Positions 55,573-64,000 of a stretch of DNA of 64,000 nucleotides are shown piece after piece. The position numbers were made by a program, and so were the translations under genes. Position 1 is the stretch's first letter. Every line of letters starts with the position of its first letter. The notes below the pieces were generated by a model. That model was not told the origin of the DNA and searched no databases. It saw only the letters and a list, made by a program, of their open reading frames with translations. The stretch comes from Alkalinema sp. FACHB-956 (GTDB taxonomy: Bacteria > Cyanobacteriota > Cyanobacteriia > Leptolyngbyales > Leptolyngbyaceae), in NCBI RefSeq assembly GCF_014697025.1, contig NZ_JACJRC010000008.1:62001-126000 (forward strand), written 5' to 3'.

Positions 55573-55745
55573 TGAGCAAACATTAAATTTTACGGAAGTT
55601 TCAGCGATCGCTGGATCGCTGGATCACAGTCATACCAGCCCACGGAGTTGATGAAGTTCTGTAAAACTTGAAGAAGTACTGCAATTTTCTAGCCTTTCGT
55701 TTCTGAGTGTTTAGAATTTTCCTAACAGGCGGTAAAAGCTTGTTA

Positions 55746-55759
55746 TAGATTGCAATCTA
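55746..55759. promoter_or_regulatory. 14-bp perfect palindrome before ndhD, possible operator
   Basis: TAGATTGCAATCTA is a perfect palindrome about 95 nt upstream of the ndhD start. Its size and place suit a dimeric regulator site, but no known consensus matched. Confidence 0.3.
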
Positions 55760-55853
55760 ACTATTAGCGAGCAGGTTTCTAAACTGCAAGCTCAGGCTTT
55801 CTACTGACGGACTTTCTGCCGCTAATAGGCTCACATCGAACCCGAAGACTCCC

Positions 55854-57446
55854 ATGTTGACAGCTAACTTTCCCTGGCTGACGACAATCATTCTGTTTCC
55901 GATCGCGGCCTCGCTGCTGATCCCCTTCATCCCAGACAAAGACGGTAAAACTGTCCGCTGGTATGCACTGATTGTCGGGCTGATTGATTTTGTATTGACC
56001 GTCGCAGCCTTCTACCTGGGGTACGACCTCAACAACCCAGACCTGCAACTCTTCGAGCGCTATGCTTGGGTGCCGCAACTGGATCTCAACTGGTCGGTGG
56101 GAGCGGATGGCCTGTCCATGCCACTGATTCTGCTGACAAGCTTCATCACCACCTTGGCGATTCTGGCGTCTTGGCCCGTCAGCTTTAAGCCCAAGCTGTT
56201 TTATTTCCTCATGCTCATCATGTACGGCGGCCAAATCATGGTGTTTGCTGTGCAGGATATGCTGCTATTTTTCCTAGCTTGGGAAATGGAGCTGATTCCC
56301 GTTTACCTCATGCTCTCCATTTGGGGTGGGAAAAAACGGCTCTATGCCGCCACCAAGTTCATTCTCTACACGGCAGGCGGATCCCTCTTCATCCTGGTCG
56401 CTGCCCTGGCAATGGCCTTCTATGGCGATACCGTTACCTTTGACATGCGATCGCTCATGGCCAAGGACTTGCCTGTCAACTTCCAATTGTGGATGTATGG
56501 GGCTTTTTTAATTGCCTATGCGGTCAAACTGCCCATCATTCCCCTGCATACTTGGCTGCCGGATGCCCACGGTGAGGCAACGGCCCCCGTTCACATGTTG
56601 TTGGCGGGCATTCTGCTCAAAATGGGTGGCTATGCGATCGTCCGAATGAACGCAGAAATGCTCCCCGGTGCCCATGGCATTATTGCCCCGGTGCTCGTCA
56701 TTCTGGGGGTGGTGAATATTATCTACGCCGCCCTCACCTCCTTTGCCCAACGCAACCTAAAACGCAAAATTGCCTATTCGTCGATTTCCCACATGGGATT
56801 TGTGACGATCGGCATCGCCTCATTTACCGACCTGGGCCTCAGCGGTGCGGTGCTGCAAATGGTTTCCCACGGGTTGATCGGAGCGAGTCTCTTCTTCCTG
56901 GTGGGTTCCACCTACGATCGCACCCATACCCTGATGCTGGATGAAATGGGGGGCGTCGGCCAGAAAATGCCGAAAATTTTCTCCATGTTCACGGCCTGTT
57001 CCTTGGCCTCCTTGGCCTTACCTGGCATGAGCGGCTTTGTGGCGGAACTGATGGTCTTCGTTGGCTTTGCGACCAGCGATGCCTACTCGCTGACCTTCCG
57101 CATCATTATCGTGCTGTTGGCGGCGATCGGGGTTATCCTGACCCCCGTTTACCTGCTCTCCATGCTACGGGAGATTTTCTACGGCCCAGAAAACAGTGAA
57201 CTCACCTCCCACCAGGTTCTAATTGACGCCGAACCTCGGGAAGTGTTCATCATTGCTTGTTTGCTTGTACCGATTATCGGCATTGGCTTTTATCCCAAGC
57301 TGCTGACCCAAATCTACGACTCTAAAACAGTGCAACTGACGGAAAAACTGCGGAGCAATGTGCCAGCGCTGGCCCAAGGCAGCAGTCAGGAACCGTTGGC
57401 GTTACGGGAAGCGATCGTGCAACCTGCACCGATTGTGCTTCAGTGA
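55854..57446 (+). CDS. ndhD: NAD(P)H-quinone oxidoreductase subunit 4 (NdhD1-type)
   Basis: A 530-residue proton-pumping NDH-1 subunit, homologous to NuoM, with about 14 membrane helices. It starts [20 protein letters not shown] and contains [43 protein letters not shown] and [15 protein letters not shown], the conserved Lys/Glu/His antiporter-like signature. Normal family length. It follows ndhF in the same direction, the usual ndhF1-ndhD1 order in cyanobacteria. A strong hairpin terminator follows. Confidence 0.97.
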   Translation: MLTANFPWLTTIILFPIAASLLIPFIPDKDGKTVRWYALIVGLIDFVLTVAAFYLGYDLNNPDLQLFERYAWVPQLDLNWSVGADGLSMPLILLTSFITTLAILASWPVSFKPKLFYFLMLIMYGGQIMVFAVQDMLLFFLAWEMELIPVYLMLSIWGGKKRLYAATKFILYTAGGSLFILVAALAMAFYGDTVTFDMRSLMAKDLPVNFQLWMYGAFLIAYAVKLPIIPLHTWLPDAHGEATAPVHMLLAGILLKMGGYAIVRMNAEMLPGAHGIIAPVLVILGVVNIIYAALTSFAQRNLKRKIAYSSISHMGFVTIGIASFTDLGLSGAVLQMVSHGLIGASLFFLVGSTYDRTHTLMLDEMGGVGQKMPKIFSMFTACSLASLALPGMSGFVAELMVFVGFATSDAYSLTFRIIIVLLAAIGVILTPVYLLSMLREIFYGPENSELTSHQVLIDAEPREVFIIACLLVPIIGIGFYPKLLTQIYDSKTVQLTEKLRSNVPALAQGSSQEPLALREAIVQPAPIVLQ

Positions 57447-57837
57447 TTCCTAGGGATTCAGTCATTTCTATTACCTTGAAAAGACTGTGAAAAACGAGGG
57501 GGATGAGACCAACTCATCCCCCTTTACTTTTCCCCTTTACTTTTGAAGGGAACTAGGGATTGAGGGATGGTTGTGGCGGGACAAACTCCATGCAGTCACC
57601 ACTCCAAGGGCTGACGCACCCTGAAAATGTCCGACCTGAAAGGGATCAGAAGACTTTCCAGAGGGGCTGTTATAAACGTCAAGAAATTGGCAAGACTATA
57701 CAATAAGGGATCTTGACTAGGGAATCTCGACGATAGGTTACCCTATCACTAGTGACTTTCGATTGATTTACTAGGATAGATAGATGGACGGATCAGGCTT
57801 TGCCCTGATTCCAGTGTTGCCAAGGAGAAAGACTGTA
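57447..57837. other. intergenic region, ndhD to the REC-GAF gene
   Basis: A 391-nt region holding the ndhD terminator (listed) and then the upstream region of the REC-GAF gene. No further ORF, tRNA or repeat was recognised. Confidence 0.6.
57497..57523 (+). terminator. rho-independent terminator of ndhD
   Basis: AGGGGGATGAG (57497-57507) pairs perfectly with CTCATCCCCCT (57513-57523), followed by TTACTTTTCCCC. Confidence 0.85.
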
Positions 57838-58800
57838 ATGGAATATACAATTCCAGACCTAGAGAGCGTCAGTCGCCAATTTATGAACCTCCATCGGCCT
57901 AAGAAGGCCAAGATGCTCGTGGTTGACGATGAGCCAGATAATTTAGATTTGCTGTATCGTACATTTCGCCGTGACTTTCAGGTTCTCAAGGCAGAAAGTG
58001 GAATCAAAGCCCTAGAAGTCCTCGCCCGTGAAGGAGAGGTTGCTGTCATCATCTCTGACCAGAGAATGCCAGAAATGAAAGGGACAGAATTTCTCAGTCG
58101 CACAGTGCCAGAATTTCCAGATACTGTGCGGATTATTCTCACGGGGTTTACAGATGTAGAAGATTTGGTCGAAGCAATTAACTCAGGCCAAGTGTATAAG
58201 TACATCACTAAGCCTTGGGATCCTGAAGAACTCAAAACTGTGGTACAAAGAGCCGCAGAAACCTATGAATTGTTAAAACAACGGACGGAGGAACTTCGAC
58301 GATCGCAGGCGCAAACGGCGCTCCTAGCAACGATCGTTCGGGTGGCTCAAGATGCTACGAGTTTAGACAGCACCCTGACCCCGATCGCAGAAGCCTTTGG
58401 CATGAGTTTCCATGCCGATGCCACCGTTTTACAGTTAGTGGATGGCTCTGTTTTAGCGGAGGGGAGCGATCGCTATAGTAGTTATGGCACCTCTGAAAAT
58501 TGGCTTGCCCAAGATGCGTTAGTTCAGATGGCACTGTCCACGGGTAAGATCCAAGTGGCAGCCAATATTGCAGCGGATGAAGCCTTATCGGCTCAGCCCC
58601 ACTACGTTAGCTCAGGAACTCAGTCCCATATTGTGGTTCCCATTGCGTTGCGGAACCAAATCCTAGCGATCTTATCTCTGCAATGGCTTCAGCCTGCGAA
58701 TCTGCGTCAAGATGAGTTGATCCTTCTACATCTCTCTGCCCAGCAAGTTGCTTTGGCATTAAGCTGTAGCCAATACACTCGCTTCTTGGCTAATGTTTAG
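57838..58800 (+). CDS. response regulator with REC and GAF domains
   Basis: About 320 residues. The receiver domain spans residues about 25-140, with acidic pocket Asp30-Asp31 (VVDDEPDN) and phosphoacceptor Asp74 in VIISDQRMPEMKG; the ITKPWDPEEL end is typical of the RpfG-like receivers. A helix (residues 140-170) leads to a GAF sensor domain (about 175-315; LATIVRVAQDATSLDSTL, HIVVPIALRNQILAILSL). There is no output domain, so signals likely pass by protein contact or the GAF senses a ligand. The start at the ATG 57838 has AAGGAG upstream; an upstream ATG at 57784 adds 18 residues. No histidine kinase gene is nearby. Confidence 0.9.
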   Translation: MEYTIPDLESVSRQFMNLHRPKKAKMLVVDDEPDNLDLLYRTFRRDFQVLKAESGIKALEVLAREGEVAVIISDQRMPEMKGTEFLSRTVPEFPDTVRIILTGFTDVEDLVEAINSGQVYKYITKPWDPEELKTVVQRAAETYELLKQRTEELRRSQAQTALLATIVRVAQDATSLDSTLTPIAEAFGMSFHADATVLQLVDGSVLAEGSDRYSSYGTSENWLAQDALVQMALSTGKIQVAANIAADEALSAQPHYVSSGTQSHIVVPIALRNQILAILSLQWLQPANLRQDELILLHLSAQQVALALSCSQYTRFLANV

Positions 58801-59096
58801 GGCTATCTTTTGAGCCCCAATCTAGCGGCGCAATCTGCGAGCATGTTTTGGGTCAGCGAATAGGCGCTGATTTTGCTGAGTCGGTTAACGGGCTCAGATC
58901 TCTAGGATAATTTCGATTCTCCATCCACCCTAGGTTGGTAGAAGTGACTGAAAGGAACGAACCCGTGAGAGCAGGACTGACCTCTCCCAGTTCATTCTTT
59001 TCAGTCTTTTTTTGTGGAATCCCCCATCGATCGAACTTTCCCCATGAGCCGTCATGGCGCACAATGCTGATAGGGAAAAAACAGGTAATTTTCAGC

Positions 59097-60080
59097 ATGG
59101 ACATCAAGAAAGGATTCGTTGGCACTGTGGGTAACACGCCGCTAATTCGTCTCAATAGTGTGAGTGATGAAACGGGGTGCGAAATTCTAGGCAAAGCCGA
59201 GTTCTTGAATCCAGGAGGATCGGTGAAGGATCGCGCGGCCCTTTACATTATTGAAGATGCCGAACGCAAAGGATTGCTTAAACCTGGGGGCACTGTGGTG
59301 GAAGGAACCGCAGGCAATACTGGAATTGGACTGGCCCACATTTGCAATGCGAAGGGCTATAAATGCTTAATCATCATTCCAGAAACGCAGTCCCAGGAAA
59401 AAATTGATCTGCTGCGTACCTTGGGGGCTGAAGTCCGCACAGTGCCCGCTGTCCCTTACAAAGATCCCAACAACTACGTCCATCTATCGGGTCGGGTGGC
59501 AGCGGAGTTAGACAATGCGATTTGGGCAAATCAATTTGACAATTTAGCAAATCGCTTAGCGCATTATGAAACCACGGGAGCCGAAATTTGGCAGCAAACC
59601 GATGGTCAAGTGGATGGATGGGTGGCTGCAACGGGAACTGGGGGAACCTATGCCGGTGTTGCGATGTATTTGAAGGATCAAAATCCTCAGGTCCGGTGTG
59701 TGGTGGCAGATCCGATGGGAAGTGGTCTCTACAGTTATGTCAAAACTGGCGAGATTAAGTTAGAAGGCAATTCAGTTACTGAAGGCATTGGTAACAGTCG
59801 GATTACGGGCAATATGGAAGGGGCTCCGATCGATGATGCGATTCAGGTTCACGATCGCGAAGCCATTCGGATTATCTATCAACTGCTGCAAAAAGACGGT
59901 TTATTTGTCGGCGGATCTGTTGGGATTAATGTGGGTGCAGCGGTTGCACTCGCGAAACAAATGGGGCCGGGACATACGATCGTCACTGTGCTGTGCGATG
60001 GTGGTAGCCGCTATCAGTCCAAGTTGTTTAACCGTGAGTGGCTAGCCTCCAAAGATTTATTGGTCGAGGGCGTTGTCTAG
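59097..60080 (+). CDS. cysK: cysteine synthase A
   Basis: PLP-dependent O-acetylserine sulfhydrylase, last step of cysteine synthesis. Taking the ATG at 59097 gives about 327 residues (MDIKKGFVGTVGNTPLIRL), the usual family length; the frame extends upstream to 58935 without family similarity. The PLP lysine is Lys44 in LNPGGSVKDRAALYI, the substrate loop is EGTAGNTGIGLA, and GTGGTYAGVAMYLKDQNP binds the PLP phosphate. VDGWVAATGTGGT and FVGGSVGINVGAAV complete the fold. It is monocistronic. Confidence 0.95.
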   Translation: MDIKKGFVGTVGNTPLIRLNSVSDETGCEILGKAEFLNPGGSVKDRAALYIIEDAERKGLLKPGGTVVEGTAGNTGIGLAHICNAKGYKCLIIIPETQSQEKIDLLRTLGAEVRTVPAVPYKDPNNYVHLSGRVAAELDNAIWANQFDNLANRLAHYETTGAEIWQQTDGQVDGWVAATGTGGTYAGVAMYLKDQNPQVRCVVADPMGSGLYSYVKTGEIKLEGNSVTEGIGNSRITGNMEGAPIDDAIQVHDREAIRIIYQLLQKDGLFVGGSVGINVGAAVALAKQMGPGHTIVTVLCDGGSRYQSKLFNREWLASKDLLVEGVV

Positions 60081-60685
60081 CATTGTCATTTATTTTTATC
60101 GACTCCAGGAAATTCCATTGCACAATTTCACCATATGTTCACTTTTGCAAGCCAAGATTAGAAAAGAACTCGAAGAGTACTTGCTAACTCATTTACTCCA
60201 CTAGGTTTGCAGGATAGTGTGGGCATATCACTTCTTCGTTTGGGGAAAACTTTGCTCACACTATATCACTCACTCAGGAGAGTAGAGTTATCCAGTATTC
60301 AGCTAGATTTTTGCTGACTTCCGATGTAATTTTCTTGCTTGAGTTCAATTGGTTTAATTTATTGAGTCCATTTCGTTGTTAGGAGTAGGCTGGGGTGAAC
60401 TTCCCATTCATCGTTTTCAGCTGCTTATGCATCGAAGGATCAGTTGGCTAGATTGTGTGTTCCTGAAATCTTGAGTGATGTTTTCAAAAATATTTTGAAA
60501 TGTAACCAGCGATTCGTGCATGAGGATTAAACTCATCAGCTCAAGCGAAACGATATTGTTGCATTTTTATTGCTGAAGTTGATCTATTAAGACATAACAA
60601 CTGGGTTAATTGAGCTTTCACTTAACTTAGCTTTTAAGTTCCCTGTCCTTCCACTATTTACAATTTACAACTCTGTTAGGTAAAT
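60081..60685. other. 605-nt intergenic region, cysK to the DUF4388 gene
   Basis: The longest gene-free stretch of this window. It is AT-rich and without convincing ORFs. An imperfect inverted repeat (listed separately) is the only structure seen. It could house a small RNA or a long regulated leader of the DUF4388 gene. Confidence 0.5.
60214..60264. other. 12-bp inverted repeat with 27-nt loop, function unknown
   Basis: ATAGTGTGGGCA (60214-60225) and TGCTCACACTAT (60253-60264) pair with one mismatch. There is no T-tract immediately after. It could be a cysK 3' hairpin, a small RNA element or an operator. Confidence 0.4.
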
Positions 60686-61516
60686 ATGGATTTTGAAGGT
60701 TCTCTCGCATCTTATTCTTTGGTGCAGGTGCTTCGTTTCTTGCATCAGCATCGTCAATCTGGGCTTTTGACCATTTCCCTAGATGATCATGATAGCAATC
60801 ATAGTGCTCATCATCTGGGAATGAATACTACAGATATGTCCTGCTGTATCTGGTTATCCTACGGAAGAATTGTTGCAGTTTCCGATGATCAGGAAGTTGG
60901 CTGTTTATTGGGCATGCTATCGCAGCGGCGTTGGCTCAGTCCGGCCACCATTGCCCGACTTCAGCAATTTTCCAAGCTTGATAAGCCGTTGGGGCTATTT
61001 CTCAAATCAAAGGGCATCTTGCAAGCGGAGCAAATTAAGCTTCTATTCCACGCACAAGTTTTACAGCGTATTGGCACGCTGTTTAAGTATCAGTTGGGAT
61101 CGTTCAACTTTACCCAAGGTGTGGAAGCTTCAGTGATGGAAATGACTGGGTTGAGCATTTCCGTGGCGGAAGCGTTGCTACTGGGATTGCGGGTTCTGCG
61201 CGATCGGGATTGGGCTGCCTTTGAGGATAAACTGCCACAAGCCACTTCTGCATTAGTCCGTTGCGAAACCCAAAACCATCCATTCGTGCTAGATAGTTTA
61301 GAACGGAAAGTATGGGATACGGCTTCCGGTGGCTTATCGATCGTTGAACAGGCCAAACTGTTAAACAAACCCGTGGCTTGCATTCAACAGGTGGCCTATC
61401 GGCTAATCATGGTTGAAATTTTGAAAGAAGTCACTGAGGCAGAGCGCATCGCAATGGCTCCGTCACCCCAGTTCCAGCCCGCCCCCCACCAACCCTTCCA
61501 AATGATGATTGCCTAA
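60686..61516 (+). CDS. DUF4388 domain protein
   Basis: A 276-residue protein with an N-terminal DUF4388 (PatA-N-like) domain, found in cyanobacterial signalling proteins: it starts MDFEGSLASYSLVQVLRFL and continues HRQSGLLTISL, then LSYGRIVAVSDDQEVGCLL. A helical stretch follows (LGLFLKSKGILQAEQIKLLF), and a C-terminal region beginning near residue 150 that includes a winged-helix-like segment (GLSIVEQAKLLNKPVACIQQ). There is no receiver or kinase domain, so it is a stand-alone version of the PatA N-terminal module. No partner gene is adjacent; it is convergent with the YgfZ-like gene. Confidence 0.85.
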   Translation: MDFEGSLASYSLVQVLRFLHQHRQSGLLTISLDDHDSNHSAHHLGMNTTDMSCCIWLSYGRIVAVSDDQEVGCLLGMLSQRRWLSPATIARLQQFSKLDKPLGLFLKSKGILQAEQIKLLFHAQVLQRIGTLFKYQLGSFNFTQGVEASVMEMTGLSISVAEALLLGLRVLRDRDWAAFEDKLPQATSALVRCETQNHPFVLDSLERKVWDTASGGLSIVEQAKLLNKPVACIQQVAYRLIMVEILKEVTEAERIAMAPSPQFQPAPHQPFQMMIA

Positions 61517-61584
61517 GCGGAGCCATTCTGAGGAATGGCCTGATCGGAAACGCGATCTTCAGTGCCCTGATCTTAAACGTGTTC

Positions 61585-62634
61585 TTAAAGCTGTTTTGCG
61601 CGAGTCAAGTAAGGTAAATCCAGCAAATCCACCATTTCCTCCCCAATCGTCACCCGCAGACCCGCTCCACCAGCTTTTGTGCGCACATAGACCAGTCCCC
61701 GATAGTTCCCTGATGGCTCTGCAATGACACTCGTGACCCGGCCAACTTTCTCTTCATTGATACAGACTGGCGTGTCTACCGTTACCGGGTGGGCTAGCTG
61801 CACCCCCCAGAGTTGTTGTTTGACGCCATTGTAGGTATCCAGTCGTGCGATCGTTTCTTGGCCGATGTAACAGCCTTTGTTGAATGAAATGAGGTGCCAG
61901 AGTCCTGCTTCTAAGGGATTGTAGTCTTCCGTTAACTCATGCCCGATCGCGGGACGACCCTGTTGGATGCGCAACTGTTCCCAAACGCGATCGCCCAGGG
62001 GGGTGATCGCCATGTCGGTTAGATAAGCCCACACGGTTGCTGCGACATGCGCTGGCATCCAGATGGTATATCCCGGCGTGGCTAAACCGCTCCCGACCGC
62101 AATTCTCACATCACAATCGGCAATGCGGGCAGTCTGGTGGGAGCCGTAGGGTTGTCCAAGCAATTCCGATGCACCGATCGCCTGTACAATTTCATGGCTG
62201 GTTGGCCCGATTAAACTAAACATGGCCGTTTGCTGAGTGAGGTCAGCGAGTTTAACTTTATCGGCAAAGAAGATGTAGCGATCGAGGAATTGCATTAAAC
62301 GATCGGTGTTTTGGGGCGAAACAGTTAATAGCACCGATTGCTCCAACAGATAAGCCGTGGCCAGATCGATCGTCCGGGCAGTGGAGGTCACAAAAACAGT
62401 ATCGCAGCCTTCACCGGGCTGGCGTAGTTTGAGGGTATGGGTGCTTTGGTTGTGGAGAAAGTTGAGCCGATCGGCATCGCTTACTTCAATGCGACCCCAA
62501 TGGCTGCGATCGTAGAGGGCGACGCTGGCTTGGGCCGCTGCGATCGCGGCGGCATCTTGGCCAAAACTAACGGGCACTTGATCTTCGAAAATGGCCCCTT
62601 GCTGGGTTTGTAATTGGCGTAGATCTTGAAGCAT
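61585..62634 (-). CDS. YgfZ/GcvT folate-binding protein
   Basis: About 349 residues, of the GcvT-like fold with a C-terminal beta-barrel. YgfZ proteins bind tetrahydrofolate and help repair or assemble iron-sulfur clusters. The family signature KGCYIGQETIARLDTYNGVK (K-G-C-Y-x-G-Q-E) is present near residue 260. The N-terminal region (ALYDRSHWGRIEVSDADRL) fits the GcvT aminomethyltransferase fold. The start is taken at the ATG 62634 (MLQDLRQLQTQQG); the frame runs to 62685 with a weak upstream site. It is leftward, convergent with the DUF4388 gene. Confidence 0.9.
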   Translation of the reverse strand: MLQDLRQLQTQQGAIFEDQVPVSFGQDAAAIAAAQASVALYDRSHWGRIEVSDADRLNFLHNQSTHTLKLRQPGEGCDTVFVTSTARTIDLATAYLLEQSVLLTVSPQNTDRLMQFLDRYIFFADKVKLADLTQQTAMFSLIGPTSHEIVQAIGASELLGQPYGSHQTARIADCDVRIAVGSGLATPGYTIWMPAHVAATVWAYLTDMAITPLGDRVWEQLRIQQGRPAIGHELTEDYNPLEAGLWHLISFNKGCYIGQETIARLDTYNGVKQQLWGVQLAHPVTVDTPVCINEEKVGRVTSVIAEPSGNYRGLVYVRTKAGGAGLRVTIGEEMVDLLDLPYLTRAKQL

Positions 62635-62798
62635 GGGGCTGTATTCACTCCCGTTGTCAAACGTGATTGAGCAATAATTGAGCAATGTGACTCTACAAAA
62701 TCGTAATGTAGATCGAACATAGATTGAATGACGTGCGATCGAACTGATGATTCAGCCACCAACCCCAGGGAGTGGGCGGTACTCGATCAGGAGCAATC

Positions 62799-63326
62799 CT
62801 AGGCAATGGGCGGGAGTTGGGCAAACATTTGATGGATAATCTGTTTAGTTTTTTCATCTAGGGCGATCCAGTCTACATCGCCATCTTCTAACAGCGTGGT
62901 ATCCACTTCCACAGGAATATCGGTGGGGTTTGGGTCGCTGGAGCCATTGCTGGACCCACTAGCCCCTTCCTGGAAACAGATGCGGTAACACAGATCCCAC
63001 AAATCCCAGATAACGACCTGATCACCGTGGCTCAGGTGGAGTTCATAGATGATTTCTGGGGTGGGCAGTTCAGCCAGAACGTCTTCCAGTTCTAGAATGC
63101 GATCGACCGATCGGGTGTTTTTCAATTCTTGCTGGAGCAGGGCAAAGCGGCTCTTGGCTTCGTCGGAAACGTCGTCATCCCAAACCAAGGTTTCGCGGTA
63201 ATCCCCCTTCCAATCCGAGGTCTCTAAGGATTTGCGGAGGTTGTCAATCAGCCGGATAAAGACGGGCTGCATCAGGATTTCGGCTTGGGCCCAGGCGGCT
63301 TGGTCGGCAAAGGTTGGCTTCTTCAT
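62799..63326 (-). CDS. conserved cyanobacterial hypothetical protein
   Basis: A 175-residue, acidic, soluble protein beginning [20 protein letters not shown]. The N-terminal two thirds are helical ([14 protein letters not shown], then [20 protein letters not shown]); the [13 protein letters not shown] segment is hydrophobic and conserved-looking. The C-terminal part is Asp/Gly/Ser rich (residues 120-150), probably flexible, ending in an amphipathic helix ([14 protein letters not shown]). I do not recognise a named domain. It is read leftwards, divergent from fmt. Confidence 0.75.
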   Translation of the reverse strand: MKKPTFADQAAWAQAEILMQPVFIRLIDNLRKSLETSDWKGDYRETLVWDDDVSDEAKSRFALLQQELKNTRSVDRILELEDVLAELPTPEIIYELHLSHGDQVVIWDLWDLCYRICFQEGASGSSNGSSDPNPTDIPVEVDTTLLEDGDVDWIALDEKTKQIIHQMFAQLPPIA

Positions 63327-63427
63327 GGGGGACTGATCTCGACTCGCACCTGTTCACCGTACACCGGAGATGGGATAATCTGTACCCGTTTGTAACGTTT
63401 TCGCTACAATCCCCAAAGGCTCAAACC

Positions 63428-64000
63428 ATGATCAAAGTTGTCTTTTTTGGAACCCCCCAGTTCGCTGTTCCGAGTTTGGAGGCGTTGATTGCCCATCCAG
63501 ACTTTGAGGTTTTGGCGGTGGTGACGCAGCCGGACAAGCGCCGGGGGCGAGGCAATGATCTGTCGCCTTCGCCCGTCAAGTCGATCGCGCTGACGCACAA
63601 TCTGACCGTGTGGCAGCCAAAGAGTATTAAGAAGGATCAGGAAACGCTGGCGAGTTTGCGGGCGTTAGAGGCGGATATTTTTGTAGTGGTGGCCTATGGG
63701 CAGATTTTATCCCAGGAAATTCTGGATATGCCGAAGTATGGCTGTGTGAATGGGCATGGGTCACTGTTGCCGAAGTACCGTGGGGCTGCGCCGATTCAAT
63801 GGTGTCTTTACCACGGGGAGCCGGAAACTGGGATGACGACCATGCTGATGGATATTGGCATGGATACGGGGGCGATGCTGCTGAAGTCGAAATTACCGAT
63901 CGACCTCTTGCAGAATGCCCAAGCGTTGGCGATCGCGTTGTCGCAACAGTCAGCAGCGTTATTGCTGGAAACGTTGCCCCCGTTGGTGGCGGGAACCTTG
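63428..64000 (+). CDS. fmt: methionyl-tRNA formyltransferase, 3' end outside window
   Basis: Formylates initiator Met-tRNA. The first 191 codons are visible; the family is about 310-340 residues, so the rest lies to the right. It begins [20 protein letters not shown]. The formyl-transfer domain motifs [19 protein letters not shown] and [17 protein letters not shown] (active-site Asn-x-His region in the form NGHGSLLP) are present. Truncation is due to the window edge only. Confidence 0.97.
   Translation, partial: MIKVVFFGTPQFAVPSLEALIAHPDFEVLAVVTQPDKRRGRGNDLSPSPVKSIALTHNLTVWQPKSIKKDQETLASLRALEADIFVVVAYGQILSQEILDMPKYGCVNGHGSLLPKYRGAAPIQWCLYHGEPETGMTTMLMDIGMDTGAMLLKSKLPIDLLQNAQALAIALSQQSAALLLETLPPLVAGTL

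Larger units (their letters stand above)
55469..55853. other. intergenic region ndhF to ndhD
   Basis: A 385-nt spacer, longer than normal for a tight operon. It contains a HIP1-based hairpin and a 14-bp palindrome (both listed) and presumably an ndhD promoter. No gene was seen. Confidence 0.6.

Noticed and set aside
58935-59096. 54-codon extension before cysK
   Set aside because: Family alignment starts at MDIKKGFVGTVGNTP; the extension is Phe/Ser/Pro rich and not conserved-looking.
61522-61540. GCCATTC-TGA-GGAATGGC hairpin between convergent genes as a terminator
   Set aside because: The stem is good but no T-tract follows on either strand, so it was not listed.

Overview
The window is a chromosomal segment of a cyanobacterium. 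The evidence is the dense scatter of CGATCG and GCGATCGC palindromes (the HIP1 signature of many cyanobacteria) together with genes typical of oxygenic phototrophs: NDH-1 subunits ndhF and ndhD, a Tic20 homologue, an NnrU/Z-ISO-like protein, the group 3 sigma factor SigG, and a cluster of V4R and phycobilisome-like genes related to the photosystem II assembly (Pap) operon of Synechocystis. Genus cannot be fixed from sequence reading alone. No tRNA, rRNA, CRISPR array, prophage or insertion sequence was found.

Layout. 1-9 kb: cinA (cut by the left edge), a WecA/MraY-type transferase, glyA, a 65-residue four-Cys protein, a Tic20 homologue, an FAH-family hydrolase, rpsF, a coiled-coil protein, a STAS protein and a DedA protein. 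9-18 kb: argG, a Uma2 nuclease-like protein, a family 2 glycosyltransferase, a GDSL esterase, a DUF2079 membrane protein, rpsB-tsf and a TerB-like protein. 18-31 kb: an Lhr-like helicase, atpD-atpC, purD divergent from a secreted TPR protein, a universal stress protein, a LuxR-type response regulator, a thioredoxin-like ferredoxin, an HTH protein with a GrpE-like C-terminal domain, a DUF486 membrane protein, a HAS-barrel-like protein and a Nudix hydrolase. 31-43 kb: one 3353-residue surface or secreted protein (DUF4347, RTX repeats and an FG-GAP/VCBS propeller inserted among the RTX repeats), followed at once by an Lpg1974-type outer-membrane barrel. 43-47 kb: a gamma-glutamylcyclotransferase-like protein, the sigG/anti-sigma pair, a 48-residue membrane protein with its own terminator, and an L,D-transpeptidase. 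47-52 kb: the Pap-like cluster (two phycobilisome-domain paralogues, two V4R proteins, one small repeat protein, and a Ser/Thr kinase at the end). 52-64 kb: NnrU/Z-ISO-like, thioredoxin, ndhF-ndhD, a REC-GAF regulator, cysK, a DUF4388 protein, a YgfZ/GcvT protein, a conserved hypothetical and fmt (cut by the right edge).

How it works together. Most genes are single housekeeping units separated by clear hairpin terminators. Real multigene units are rpsB-tsf, atpD-atpC, probably sigG with its anti-sigma factor, the Pap-like cluster, and probably ndhF-ndhD. Two themes stand out. First, intergenic DNA repeatedly carries short tandem repeats of 11-20 nt, each with a different unit, in at least ten places. 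Second, the Pap-like cluster is compact: it lacks the ferredoxin genes and slr0151-type gene of the Synechocystis operon, yet carries an extra phycobilisome-domain gene that keeps a bilin-type Cys. The cluster, the HTH-GrpE fusion, and the CGATCG-free propeller module inside the giant RTX gene are the most promising leads.
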